Shown here: piece by piece, positions 24,796 to 32,752 of the stretch | Position numbering within the stretch: the stretch's first letter is position 1 | Layout: each line of letters begins with the position of its first letter | Source: Haloarcula salinisoli | GTDB lineage: Archaea; Halobacteriota; Halobacteria; Halobacteriales; Haloarculaceae | Direction of reading: 5' to 3' | Length of the DNA: 64,000 nt | Assembly (NCBI RefSeq): GCF_019599405.1 | Contig: NZ_RKLQ01000002.1 | Coordinates: 62,001 to 126,000 of the forward strand | The notes under the pieces: model-generated | Told to the model about the DNA's origin: nothing | Database searches by the model: none | Seen by the model: the letters and a program-made list of their open reading frames with translations, nothing else | Made by a program: the position numbers and the translations under genes

Positions 24796-24913
24796 ACAGC
24801 CAGAAAGGGGCGCTTGGCTAAACGAAGGCGGGCGACGTAAGGACCGCAGCGAACGAAGTGAGCGAGGACCGCAACGAGCCCCCGAGTTTAGCCAAGCGGG
24901 GCTTTCTGGCTGT
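24796..24913 (+). ncRNA. Structured repeat R2 (candidate RNA)
   Basis: Same ends as R1 (ACAGCCAGAAAG ... CTTTCTGGCTGT) and the same core GAAGGCGGGCGACGTAAGGACC and GAGCCCCCGAG. The stem arms are GCTTGGCTAAAC and GTTTAGCCAAGC, different from R1 but perfectly paired. A further partial end GGGGCTTTCTGGCT is at 24943-24956. The interval 24533-25023 (491 bp) holds a TATA-like TTTATATT at 24592-24599, this element, and no credible gene. Confidence 0.65.
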
Positions 24914-25023
24914 CCGCAGTGCTGTCGTTGTCCACTCCTACAGGGGCTTTCTGGCTCTGCGAATCGGCGCTGCAGCAGGAAGCAACGACCGTCCAGTTCC
25001 CGAAACGCGAGATAGACGTAAGT

Positions 25024-25683
25024 TCAGGCCTCGGCACGGAGCACCGACCGCACCTCGTCGATGCCGTCGTGGCTCGTCATCACGGCGAGGCTGTCACCGG
25101 CCTCGATAGTGGTCTGTGGCAGCGGAATCGTCATCGACTCGTGAGCGCGGCCGTGGGCGTAGATGTGCGCGTCGCCCGGAAGCTCGACCTCGACGACGCG
25201 CTTGCCGATGACCGACGACCCCTCGGGCACGTCGATGCTGGCGATAGAGAGCTGTTCGGTCAGGTCGGCGAGGACGTTGAAGTCCCCGCCCAACAGCGCG
25301 GTCTTGGCGCCGGCAGCGCCCAGCCGTTCGGGGTAGATGATGTCGTCGACGTCGGCGGCGTACTTCTCGTATATCTCCTCGCGGTAGTCGGCGTCGATGC
25401 GGAGGACGGTGCGACAGCCGTGCTCCTTGGCGATCATGCAGGCGGTAAAGTTGGTGTTCAGGTCGCCGGTGAGCGCGCCGATGGCGTCGGCCTCGTCGAT
25501 GCCCGCTGCCTCGAGCGTCGACTCCTCGCTCCCGTCACCGGTGACGACCTCGAAGCCGGCTTCGGTCGCCCGGTCGACCTTCGCCTGCTCCCGCTCGACG
25601 ATGACGACCTCGTGACCCTCGCTCTGGAGAATGTGTGCGGTCCGGGTCCCGACACGACCGTAGCCGACGATGACGAACTTCAT
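25024..25683 (-). CDS. trkA: TrkA-type potassium uptake regulatory protein
   Basis: A 219-aa protein: MKFVIVGYGRVGTRTAHILQ is the Rossmann GxGxxG NAD-binding motif, VVTGDGSEESTLEAAGIDEADA is the second conserved loop, and NTNFTACMIAKEHGCRTVLRI completes the RCK/TrkA-N domain. Residues ~140-219 are a TrkA-C domain (VPEGSSVIGKRVVEVELPGD). It would gate a K+ transporter or channel in response to NAD(H) or ATP. No transporter pore subunit is adjacent. Halophiles hold molar K+, so such regulators are numerous. Confidence 0.93.
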   Translation of the reverse strand: MKFVIVGYGRVGTRTAHILQSEGHEVVIVEREQAKVDRATEAGFEVVTGDGSEESTLEAAGIDEADAIGALTGDLNTNFTACMIAKEHGCRTVLRIDADYREEIYEKYAADVDDIIYPERLGAAGAKTALLGGDFNVLADLTEQLSIASIDVPEGSSVIGKRVVEVELPGDAHIYAHGRAHESMTIPLPQTTIEAGDSLAVMTSHDGIDEVRSVLRAEA

Positions 25684-25886
25684 GGGATTCGGTACGACAG
25701 CCAGCACTAAAAATGTGAACGTGTGACAGGGCTTCGACGCAGTTGTGTTCCAGCGAGGGTCCGGTGCTGCCGGTCGCGCTCGGGCGGTCCGAAAAGAGAA
25801 AAGAGCGATTGGTCGGGCGACGTCGGCGGTCGAGCCGAGTGATTCGTGCAACGAGCGAGCGGCGCCAAGTCACCGTATCGGCAGTG

Positions 25887-26900
25887 TCACGGCGTCCCCG
25901 TAGCCGTCTCCGTCCCCTCGGTCGGCGTCGCGGTCTCGTTCTCGGTTGGCGTCGCAGTGCCGTCCTCTGTCGGCGTCGCGGTCTCGTTCTCGGTTGGCGT
26001 CGCAGTGCCGTCCTCTGTCGGCGTCGCGGTCTCGTTCTCGTCGGTGTCCTCGACCACGGTCACGGTCGCATTGTCAGTGATGGGCGTGTCGTTGACGAGG
26101 ACGGGTGGGTCGAGCAGGCTGCCCGATTCGACGAATTCGAACATCGGGTCCTCGACGTCCATCGTCTGATTGTCGGACTCCGGCGTCGGCGTCTCCGGCG
26201 TCGGCGTCTCCGGCGTCTCCTCGGCCGGCGTCGGCGTCTCGTTGGCCCCCATCATCCGCTCAGCGTCGGTCTCGACGTGGAGCATCGCGGTGAGTTCCGC
26301 CGCGCCCTGCAGGCTCGGTTCGGTGTCGTTGGCCGTCTCGTTGGCCGTGTCGTTGGCCGTCTCATTGCCTGTCTCGTTGACAGCTGGGGCGGTCGTCTGG
26401 GCACCCTCCGCGGTGTAGTTGGCCCCCGGGACGTCGAACAGCGTGATGGTCACGTTGTTGTACTCACCGGCGGGGAGGTAGTCAGAGACGCCGATGACGC
26501 TGTCGGTGGCGCTGAACTCAAGGGTCTCGTCGTGGATAGCGACGTAGCCGGGCTGGGTCAGCGTCACGTTCGAGACAGTGACGGTCGTTCCGTTGGTCTC
26601 CTGGTCCTCGAAGGTCAGCGACTGAGCGGGCTCAGTAGTCTCGTTGTCCGTCGGCACGACGCCGTCTTCAGTCGGCGTCTCGTCCTCGGGCGTCTCGTTC
26701 TCGGGCGTCAGTGGTCCGTCTTCGGTCGGCGTCTCGTTGGTCGGCGTCTCGTTGGTCGGCGTCTCCTCTGGCGACGGTGTCGGGCTCTCCGTCGGTGTCT
26801 CCTGCTGTGCTATCGGGCCGGGTACGGCGCCGGCCTGTGCTGTGAGTGCCGCTGTCACGACCGCGACAGCGACGGCGACGAGTAGCGTGGTCCGTTTCAT
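25887..26900 (-). CDS. Secreted Thr/Pro/Glu-rich surface protein with DUF7282-like domain
   Basis: A 337-aa exported protein. The signal peptide is KRTTLLVAVAVAVVTAALTA, with cleavage near AGAVPG. Then come repeats such as ETPTNETPTNETPT, a folded domain SLTFEDQETNGTTVTVSNVT to ITLFDVPG that looks like DUF7282, a second Asn/Thr/Glu linker, LDPPVLVNDTPITDNATVTVV, and a tail of ENETATPTEDGTATPT repeats ending in GTETATGTP. Many N-x-T sites could be N-glycosylated. The usual C-terminal PGF anchor and membrane helix are missing, so it is either released or truncated by repeat slippage. Confidence 0.82.
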   Translation of the reverse strand: MKRTTLLVAVAVAVVTAALTAQAGAVPGPIAQQETPTESPTPSPEETPTNETPTNETPTEDGPLTPENETPEDETPTEDGVVPTDNETTEPAQSLTFEDQETNGTTVTVSNVTLTQPGYVAIHDETLEFSATDSVIGVSDYLPAGEYNNVTITLFDVPGANYTAEGAQTTAPAVNETGNETANDTANETANDTEPSLQGAAELTAMLHVETDAERMMGANETPTPAEETPETPTPETPTPESDNQTMDVEDPMFEFVESGSLLDPPVLVNDTPITDNATVTVVEDTDENETATPTEDGTATPTENETATPTEDGTATPTENETATPTEGTETATGTP

Positions 26901-27068
26901 GTTGTAACGCAAGCGAGGGCACAGAAGGCGGATTGATAAACTAAGCTGACAGTTTATAACCGAAGGAACAGCCAACGGGTGAGTAACCGCATCACAACGT
27001 GCGAAGCCGGCGCTTACACGGCCGCCTTTCGACACGGGTTTAGGCGGGGGCGGCCGACAACTGACAGT

Positions 27069-27986
27069 ATGCGAGTGACGTTCCTCGGGACGAGCGGGGC
27101 CATCCCGACGACCCAGCGCAACACGAGCAGCCTCTTCTGTAACCGGGACGGCGACTATCTCCTCTTCGACTGCGGCGAGGGCACCCAGCGCCAGATGATG
27201 CAGTACGGCACCGGCTTCGCCGTCGACCACCTGTTCGTGACACATCTGCACGGCGACCACGTCCTCGGCATTCCGGGGCTGCTCCAGACGTTCGACTTCA
27301 ACGACCGCGAACGCCCGGTGGCTATCCACACCCCGACGGGCACGCGGGGCAACGTCAAACAGCTCATCGAAGCCAACGGCACCACCCCCTCGTACCCGGT
27401 TCGTATCAACGAGATTTCGGCCGGCGACACGGTGCTCTCTCGCCCGGAGTACGAAGTGCGGGCCATCGCGACCGACCACCGCTGTGCCTCCGTCGGGTAC
27501 GTCCTCGCCGAAGACGACCGCAAGGGGGAGTTCGACCGCCAGAAAGCCGAGGAGGAACTCGGTATCCCCCCGGGACCGAAGTACTCGAAGCTCCACCGCG
27601 GCGAGGCCATCGAACACGACGGTCGGACAATCGAACCCGAGGAAGTCGTCGGGCCGCCCCGCCCCGGCCGCACGTTCGTCTACACCGGCGACACCCTGCC
27701 GACCAGTAGCGTCGTCGCGGCCAGCGACGGCGCGGACCTGCTCGTCCACGACGCGACCTTCGCCGAGGACCGCCGAGACCGCGCCGAAGCGACGGCCCAC
27801 TCCACGGCGAAGGAGGCCGCCGAGGTGGCCCGCGACGCCGGCGTCCGGACGCTGGCCCTGACACACATCTCGACGCGCTACGCCGGCCAGGCCGACAAGC
27901 TGGGTGCCGAGGCCCGCGAGGTGTTCGACGGCGAGGTCGTCGTCGCCGAAGACGGGATGGAGCGCCACGTCCAGTTCCCCGAATAG
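27069..27986 (+). CDS. rnz: Ribonuclease Z, tRNA 3' processing
   Basis: A 305-aa metallo-beta-lactamase protein. LGTSGAIPTTQRNTSSL is the N-terminal signature, THLHGDHVLGIPGLLQTF (58-75) is the zinc motif, VYTGDTLPTSSV holds the metal-bridging Asp, and LALTHISTRYAG the distal His. It cuts the 3' trailer of pre-tRNAs; this matters here because tRNA genes in the window lack encoded CCA. The exosite loop PPGPKYSKLHRGE is present. ATG at 27069 follows a 160-bp gap from the divergent surface-protein gene. Confidence 0.96.
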   Translation: MRVTFLGTSGAIPTTQRNTSSLFCNRDGDYLLFDCGEGTQRQMMQYGTGFAVDHLFVTHLHGDHVLGIPGLLQTFDFNDRERPVAIHTPTGTRGNVKQLIEANGTTPSYPVRINEISAGDTVLSRPEYEVRAIATDHRCASVGYVLAEDDRKGEFDRQKAEEELGIPPGPKYSKLHRGEAIEHDGRTIEPEEVVGPPRPGRTFVYTGDTLPTSSVVAASDGADLLVHDATFAEDRRDRAEATAHSTAKEAAEVARDAGVRTLALTHISTRYAGQADKLGAEAREVFDGEVVVAEDGMERHVQFPE

Positions 27987-28139
27987 CTCGGGCCGGGGAA
28001 CGGAGCCGGCCCGAGAGGTCAACACAGACCGCAGCGCCGTCGTGACGACGTGCGAGTCGGTCGTCCCGTGAGTGTCGCTGGAGAGGCACGATTTCGAGCC
28101 GATAGTGCGAGCTTTATGCCTCCAGACGCATCCATATGC

Positions 28140-29216
28140 ATGACTTACCGGATGGTGCACGTCGGGCTCGGTGGCCAGGGGGAGACCTGGCTCACCGAGG
28201 CGATTCCACCGAACGTCGAGGCGAGCCGAATCGAAGTCGTCGCTGCGGTCGATACCGACCCCGAGCGACACGACCTGGCCCAGGACGAACTCGGGCTGCC
28301 CGCCGAGCGCTGTTACACCGACCTCGACACCGCTCTCACGGAGCGCGACGCCGACTTCTGTTCGGTCGTCACACCACCGGCGGCCCACGAACCGGTCGTC
28401 GACATCGCCCTCGACCACGGCCTGGACATCCTCTCTGAGAAACCTATCGCCGACACCCTCGAGGGGTCGGTCCGCATCGCGCGAGCGGTCGAGGCCGCCG
28501 GCGCGAAGATGGGGCTGACGATGACCCACCGCTTCGACCAGGACAAGACGACGTTCCGGCGGGCCGTCGACGAGGCCAGTCCCGTGGACTATCTGACGGC
28601 TCGTTTCACCGGCAACGTCCGCGAACGGGGCCACTACTCCCCGTACGTCCACGAGATGGAGAACATGCTCCTGCTGGACGGGGCCATCCACCACCTGGAT
28701 ATGCTCGCGGCGATGGTCGACGCCCCCTGTGAGCGGGTGTACGCCGAGACCTGGGTGCCGGATGGGGCGGACTACCAGGGCGACTGTACCGGACTGGTGA
28801 CGCTTACCTTCGCCGACGGCACTCGCGCCCAGTACGAGGGGAGTTACGCCAACGCGACCACGCTCAACGGCTGGGGTCACGAGCAGTTCCGCGCCGAGTG
28901 TGCCGACGAGACCGTCATCCTGGACAACCGGAACGTCGAGCGGTTCGGCCGCAACCCCGACCGGGCGGGCGAGAGCGCGGGCCGGGACGACGGCGACCAC
29001 GTCCCGCCGGTCGAGCGGGAGACGTGGACCAACGCCTGGCTCATCGAGCAGTTCTGTGACTGGCTCGACGGCGGCGACCCAATGCCGACCGACGTCCAGT
29101 CGACGCTGCAGTCGATGGCCATCGTCTTCGCCGCCATCCAGAGCAGCGAGACCGGTGAGGCAGTCAACGTGCCGGCGCTGCTAGAAGATGCCCACGGCGT
29201 CGCGCAAGTCCAGTAG
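28140..29216 (+). CDS. Gfo/Idh/MocA family NAD(P)-dependent oxidoreductase
   Basis: A 358-aa protein. VHVGLGGQGETWLTEAIPP is the Rossmann start, DFCSVVTPPAAHEPVVDIAL then DILSEKPIADTLEGSVRI carries the EKP active-site lysine, and the C-terminal alpha/beta domain includes LLDGAIHHLDMLAAMV, with the catalytic His. It oxidises a sugar or inositol-like compound; the substrate is not deducible. TTTATG at 28113-28118 is about 25 nt before the ATG, so it is leaderless. No sugar operon partner is adjacent. Confidence 0.9.
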   Translation: MTYRMVHVGLGGQGETWLTEAIPPNVEASRIEVVAAVDTDPERHDLAQDELGLPAERCYTDLDTALTERDADFCSVVTPPAAHEPVVDIALDHGLDILSEKPIADTLEGSVRIARAVEAAGAKMGLTMTHRFDQDKTTFRRAVDEASPVDYLTARFTGNVRERGHYSPYVHEMENMLLLDGAIHHLDMLAAMVDAPCERVYAETWVPDGADYQGDCTGLVTLTFADGTRAQYEGSYANATTLNGWGHEQFRAECADETVILDNRNVERFGRNPDRAGESAGRDDGDHVPPVERETWTNAWLIEQFCDWLDGGDPMPTDVQSTLQSMAIVFAAIQSSETGEAVNVPALLEDAHGVAQVQ

Positions 29217-29321
29217 CGGGCGACGTGCTGTCGTCCGAAACGACAAACGAACGGGTCAGCGTCGGGACATCGACGTGGCCCGTAGGCGGACCTTACAGCT
29301 CACAAGCGCCGGTAACCGAAT

Positions 29322-29330
29322 CATAATTAA
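29322..29330 (+). promoter_or_regulatory. TATA box of cetZ
   Basis: CATAATTAA lies about 31 nt before the ATG at 29357, the expected place for a leaderless or nearly leaderless transcript. It is the only AT-rich tract in the 140-bp gap. Confidence 0.6.
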
Positions 29331-29356
29331 CAGACGGAGCGACGGAGCCACGGCGT

Positions 29357-30529
29357 ATGCACGTCGCCGTCATCGGCTTCGGGAACGCCGGCGGAAAGAT
29401 AGCAGACGCCATCCTGGAGTTCGAGGCCGACACCGGTCGCTCGTTGTGCAAGGACGTTCTCGCGGTCAACTCCGCCGAGATCGACCTCTCGAAACCCGAC
29501 CGTATCCCCGAGGACCGACGGCTGCTCATCGGACAGACCCACGAGCGGGTGAAAGGTCGCGGCGTCGGCGCGGACCCCGAACTGGGCGCCGAGGTGGCCC
29601 GCAGAGACCTGGGCGAAATCGACCGTGCGCTGGACACCGTCCCGGTGTACGACGTCGACGCCTTCCTCGTCGTCGCCGGCCTCGGCGGGGGCACCGGCAG
29701 TGGTGGCGCACCCGTCGTCAGCCGGCACCTCCGGGAGATGTACGCCGAGCCGGTGTACGGGCTCGGCGTCCTGCCGAGCACGGACGAGGGTGGGCGGGCC
29801 TCGCTGAACGCCGCCCGCTCGCTGCAGGCCTTTACCGACGCCACCGACAGCCTCGTGCTCTTCGACAACGACGCCTGGCGACAGGCCGGCGAGACGCTAC
29901 AGGGCGGCTACGACCACACCAACACCGAGCTGGCCCGCCGAATCACCACGTTGCTCGGGGCGGGCGCGATGGACGATTCGAAAGTCTCCGAGACAGCGAT
30001 GGACGCCAGCGACATCAACCGGACGCTGTCGACAGACGGCGTGAGTACCATCGCCTACGCGAGCGCCGAGCTGGACCGGGAGACGAAATCGGGACTGCTC
30101 GACCAGTTTCGCGCCAACGGCCACGCCGAGAGCGACACCGACTACGCCCAGAAGGTCCACGGCCTCGTGCGCCGGGCCGTCAACGCCCGGCTGACCTGTC
30201 CCGCCGACGTGGCGTCGGCCGAGCGGTCGCTCGTCGTCGTCTCGGGGCCCCCCGAAGAACTCTCACGCAAGGGGCTCCAGCACGCCCGCCAGTGGCTCGA
30301 AACACAGACCGACAGCGTGGAAGTGCTGGCCGGTGACGACCCCCGGGAGAACGCCGACCAGCTCTCGGTGGCGGTGCTCCTCTCGAACGTGACCGACGTC
30401 CCCCGCGTCGACGCCCTCCAGGAACGAGCCGTCGACGCCCAGGAGCGAATCGAGGCCGAGGAGACCGCCCGCGACGACGAGGTCGCGGAGTTGATTACCG
30501 ACGAGAACGACCAGCTCGACCCGCTCTGA
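29357..30529 (+). CDS. cetZ: CetZ tubulin-like GTPase (complete)
   Basis: A 390-aa protein. MHVAVIGFGNAGGKIADAIL, VKGRGVGADPELGAEVARRD and the nucleotide loop VVAGLGGGTGSGGAPVVSR identify CetZ; GLGVLPSTDEGGRASLNAAR and FDNDAWRQ also match. CetZs polymerise near the membrane and control rod shape and swimming in haloarchaea. The Asn in GNAGGK, where the first copy has Gln, and the looser middle part mark it as a paralogue, not a duplicate, of the gene at 1-340. The acidic C-terminal tail EVAELITDENDQLDPL is family-typical. Confidence 0.95.
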   Translation: MHVAVIGFGNAGGKIADAILEFEADTGRSLCKDVLAVNSAEIDLSKPDRIPEDRRLLIGQTHERVKGRGVGADPELGAEVARRDLGEIDRALDTVPVYDVDAFLVVAGLGGGTGSGGAPVVSRHLREMYAEPVYGLGVLPSTDEGGRASLNAARSLQAFTDATDSLVLFDNDAWRQAGETLQGGYDHTNTELARRITTLLGAGAMDDSKVSETAMDASDINRTLSTDGVSTIAYASAELDRETKSGLLDQFRANGHAESDTDYAQKVHGLVRRAVNARLTCPADVASAERSLVVVSGPPEELSRKGLQHARQWLETQTDSVEVLAGDDPRENADQLSVAVLLSNVTDVPRVDALQERAVDAQERIEAEETARDDEVAELITDENDQLDPL

Positions 30530-30601
30530 GCGGAGTGGGCACGGCCTCGCGTCGAGGGGTCTCGCTACTGCTCACGGGTCGCTGCGCTCCCCGCTCCGCT
30601 T

Positions 30602-30633
30602 CGAGGCGACTCACTTCGCTCGTCGCCTCGCTA
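30602..30633 (-). terminator. UAG-hairpin at the aldo/keto reductase 3' end
   Basis: In gene direction: stop TAG, CGAGGCGAC, loop GAGCGAAGTGA (11 nt), GTCGCCTCG. It is a perfect 9-bp stem directly after the stop codon, like those at 45414 and 13447. Confidence 0.6.
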
Positions 30634-31605
30634 CTCGTGACCGTACACTGGAACCGGCTCGTAGGGCTCTTCCAGATACGCCACGTCTGACGCCGAGAGG
30701 TCGACCTCTAGCGCCTCGACGGCGGCCTCCAGGTGCTCGATGCTCGACGTACCGACGATTGGTGCGGTGACGTTGTCGTTCTGGAACTGCCACGCGAGCG
30801 CTATCTGGGCCATCGTCACGCCGTAGTCGGCGGCCAGTTCCTGGACGCGCTCGTTTATCTCCTGGCTGCCCGGCCCCTCGGCGTAGGGGACCTCGGCGTT
30901 CTCGGTCTCGTGGACGCCCCGCGTCGTCGACGTGAACTCCTCGTGTGGTCGGGTTAGATAGCCCGCACCGAGGGGGCTCCACGGAATCGTGCCGACGTTC
31001 TCGCGGTCACAGAGCGGGTACATCTCGCGTTCCTCCTCCCGATACGCGAGGTGGTAGAGGTTCTGCATCGTCTCGAAACGGGCCAGCCCCTCGCGGTCGC
31101 TCACGTGCAGGGCACGCTGGAACTGGTTGGCCCACATCGAGGAGGCGCCGATGTGGCGGACCTGCCCGCGGGCGACGGCGTCGTCCAGTGCCCGCAGCGT
31201 CGTCTCGATGGGCGTGTCGTCGTCCCAGCGGTGAATCTGGTAGAGGTCGACGGTGTCCATCCCCAGCCGGGAGAGCGAGTTCGACAGCTCCTGCTCGATC
31301 GTCTTCCGGGAGAGCCCGCGGGCGTTGCGGTGGTCGCTCGCGCCTGGAAAGCGGACCTTCGTGGCGACGACCTGCTCGTCGCGGTCGTAGTCGGCGAGCA
31401 CATCGCCCAGTATCTCCTCGCTCTCGCCCGCCGAGTAGACGTTCGCGGTGTCGAAGAAATTGACACCGAGGTCCATGGCCCGTTCGATGAGCTCGCGGCT
31501 CTCGGACTCGTCTAACATCCACTCGCGACCGCTTCCGAAGCTCATACAGCCCAGACAGATCTTGCTGACTTCGATACCGGTCGACCCGAGCGTGGTGTAC
31601 TCCAT
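30631..31605 (-). CDS. Aldo/keto reductase
   Basis: A 324-aa (beta/alpha)8 protein. NFFDTANVYSAGESEEILG contains catalytic Asp and Tyr, VVATKVRFPG the Lys, and DLYQIHRWDDDTPIE the His; IPWSPLGAGYLTRP and APIVGTSSIEHLEAAVEAL bind NADPH. It reduces carbonyl compounds; members of this subgroup often act on methylglyoxal or sugar aldehydes, but the substrate is not shown. It is divergent from a VOC protein (76 bp apart), which may also deal with reactive aldehydes. The stop lies in a UAG-hairpin. Confidence 0.92.
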   Translation of the reverse strand: MEYTTLGSTGIEVSKICLGCMSFGSGREWMLDESESRELIERAMDLGVNFFDTANVYSAGESEEILGDVLADYDRDEQVVATKVRFPGASDHRNARGLSRKTIEQELSNSLSRLGMDTVDLYQIHRWDDDTPIETTLRALDDAVARGQVRHIGASSMWANQFQRALHVSDREGLARFETMQNLYHLAYREEEREMYPLCDRENVGTIPWSPLGAGYLTRPHEEFTSTTRGVHETENAEVPYAEGPGSQEINERVQELAADYGVTMAQIALAWQFQNDNVTAPIVGTSSIEHLEAAVEALEVDLSASDVAYLEEPYEPVPVYGHE

Positions 31606-31681
31606 GAAATACAACGCACGTTGTAAACACAAATGCGTTCGGACCGGTACAGTCATTCCCTGGCCGGCCACAACGGGCGGT

Positions 31682-32056
31682 ATGGAGCTTGCACACGTCG
31701 CCATCTGCGTCTCGGACCTGGAGCGGGCGCTCGAGTTCTACGGCGAACTCGGCTTCGAGGAGAGTCATCGGTTCAGTCTGAACGGCGTCGAGAACGTGTA
31801 TATCGAATCGGACGGCGAGGAGGGCGACCTCCAGCTTCGCTACGATCCGGACCGCACGACGCCCATCGCCCCCTCACGAGCCGACACCGACCACGTCGCC
31901 TTCACCGTCGACGACGTCGAGGCGACGTTCGAGACTGCGCTCGACGCCGGCGGGTCGGCGGTGCTGGAACCCACAGAAATCGAGCCGGCGGACGCCTACG
32001 CCGCCTTCGTCGAGGACCCCGAGGGGTACACCCTGGAGTTCTACCGCGAGCTGTAG
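31682..32056 (+). CDS. VOC/glyoxalase-like protein
   Basis: A 124-aa double beta-alpha-beta-beta-beta fold: ELAHVAICVSDLERALEFYG and DHVAFTVDDVEATFETALDAGG each start a module, ending in VEDPEGYTLEFYREL. His4, His in DHVAF and the two Glu residues fit the metal-binding set of glyoxalase I (lactoylglutathione lyase-like). Haloarchaea use gamma-glutamylcysteine rather than glutathione, so the thiol may differ. Divergent from the aldo/keto reductase. Confidence 0.88.
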   Translation: MELAHVAICVSDLERALEFYGELGFEESHRFSLNGVENVYIESDGEEGDLQLRYDPDRTTPIAPSRADTDHVAFTVDDVEATFETALDAGGSAVLEPTEIEPADAYAAFVEDPEGYTLEFYREL

Positions 32057-32095
32057 CGCCCGAGGAGCTACCTCTCTGGGGACCGTACGAGTACC

Positions 32096-32338
32096 ATGGT
32101 CACGGTCGGTGAACTGTATCTTCTCACAGTGACCGTGATGGCGCTGGTCGCGCTCGCGGCGGCGGTTCCCGTCCTCCGCGACATCGCCCGCGAGGGCCGC
32201 AAGCGACTGCAGCAGGGCGGGCCGGAGCCGCCGGTGGAGGAGGCGCCGGACGATATCGACGGCGTGCGCTGTCGGCACTGTGGGGCGATGAATGACAACG
32301 GCTACACCTACTGCGAGGAGTGCTCACAGCAACTGTAG
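32096..32338 (+). CDS. Membrane-anchored zinc-ribbon protein
   Basis: An 80-aa protein with an N-terminal helix (LYLLTVTVMALVALAAAVPV), an Arg/Glu linker and a C-terminal zinc ribbon CRHCGAMNDNGYTYCEEC (Cys59, 62, 73, 76). The ribbon would face the cytoplasm if the helix is N-out. Similar one-helix/one-ribbon proteins are common in haloarchaea and unstudied. An element of the hairpin/T-run family follows its stop. Confidence 0.75.
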   Translation: MVTVGELYLLTVTVMALVALAAAVPVLRDIAREGRKRLQQGGPEPPVEEAPDDIDGVRCRHCGAMNDNGYTYCEECSQQL

Positions 32339-32370
32339 ACCTGACTAAATCCCAATCGTTGCGGGACAGC

Positions 32371-32509
32371 AGCATACGGCGAGCGAAGCGAGCCGTTTCG
32401 CAGGCCGCGACCGGAGGGAGCGGCCTGTGTTTTTCCCCAAGTTTTTGCGAGGAGTGGTGCCCGCAGGGCCGCGTGGCGGCCCGAGGACACCCGACGAAGT
32501 AAAAAGTGG
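32371..32509 (-). repeat. Compound hairpin/T-run element, copy 3
   Basis: In plus orientation: ACGGCGAGCGAAGCGAGCCGT hairpin, CAGGCCGCGACC...GGAGCGGCCTG hairpin, TTTTTCCCCAAGTTTTT, a third hairpin around GGGCCGCGTGGCGGCCC, then GTAAAAAGTGG. It abuts the tRNA-Ser 3' end copy at 32511. AAATCCCAATCG at 32347-32358, on its other side, is a degraded T-arm-like match. Confidence 0.75.
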
Positions 32510-32510
32510 T

Positions 32511-32602
32511 ACGCCAGGACTGGGATTTGAACAGATGGGAGACGTTCCGGGATGCTCGCTACGCTGCGCTTCCGGGGCTGCGACTCCCGTGCTCAAATCC
32601 CA
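32511..32602. repeat. tRNA-Ser-associated palindrome (element B)
   Basis: Bases 32511-32532 are an exact 22-bp copy of the tRNA-Ser 3' end at 32644-32665, 133 bp away. The inverted copy TCAAATCCCAGTC is at 32593-32605. Between them are GGGAG/CTCCC-type arms and GCTCGCTACGCTGCG. CAGCTTCGCTCCTCGCG then leads to the tRNA. Layout and spacing match element A at tRNA-Thr. Confidence 0.87.
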
Positions 32603-32644
32603 GTCGAGCAGCTTCGCTCCTCGCGTATTGCTCGGAGCAGAAGA

Positions 32645-32726
32645 CGCCAGGACTGGGATTTGAACCCAGAATCCCGAAAGGGAACACGCTTTCCAGGCGT
32701 GCGCCTTACCGTTCGGCCATCCTGGC
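32645..32726 (-). tRNA. tRNA-Ser(GGA)
   Basis: The acceptor stem GCCAGGA pairs with TCCTGGC, and the discriminator is G, as needed by seryl-tRNA synthetase. The anticodon loop CTGGAAA gives GGA (codon UCC). There is a long variable arm (TTCCCTTTCGGGAT) and a T-arm CTGGG-TTCAAAT-CCCAG. Length is 82 nt; no intron and no encoded CCA. Confidence 0.96.
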
Positions 32727-32752
32727 TCACCAGAGAGTCCGACGGCGTTCGG

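Noticed and set aside
24588-24821. Possible short gene after the TATA-like TTTATATT
   Set aside because: The open frame there has many Cys, Pro and Ser, basic composition and no start at the right distance; nothing supports coding.
25918-26040. Tandem repeats that look like a CRISPR array
   Set aside because: They are codon repeats for Thr/Pro/Glu/Asn motifs in the surface protein; there are no distinct spacers and no cas genes.
25887-29000. Very long reverse-strand open frame (over 1000 codons)
   Set aside because: Only its last 338 codons, from the ATG at 26900, encode the surface protein. The rest is the antisense of RNase Z and the oxidoreductase, open only because of high GC.
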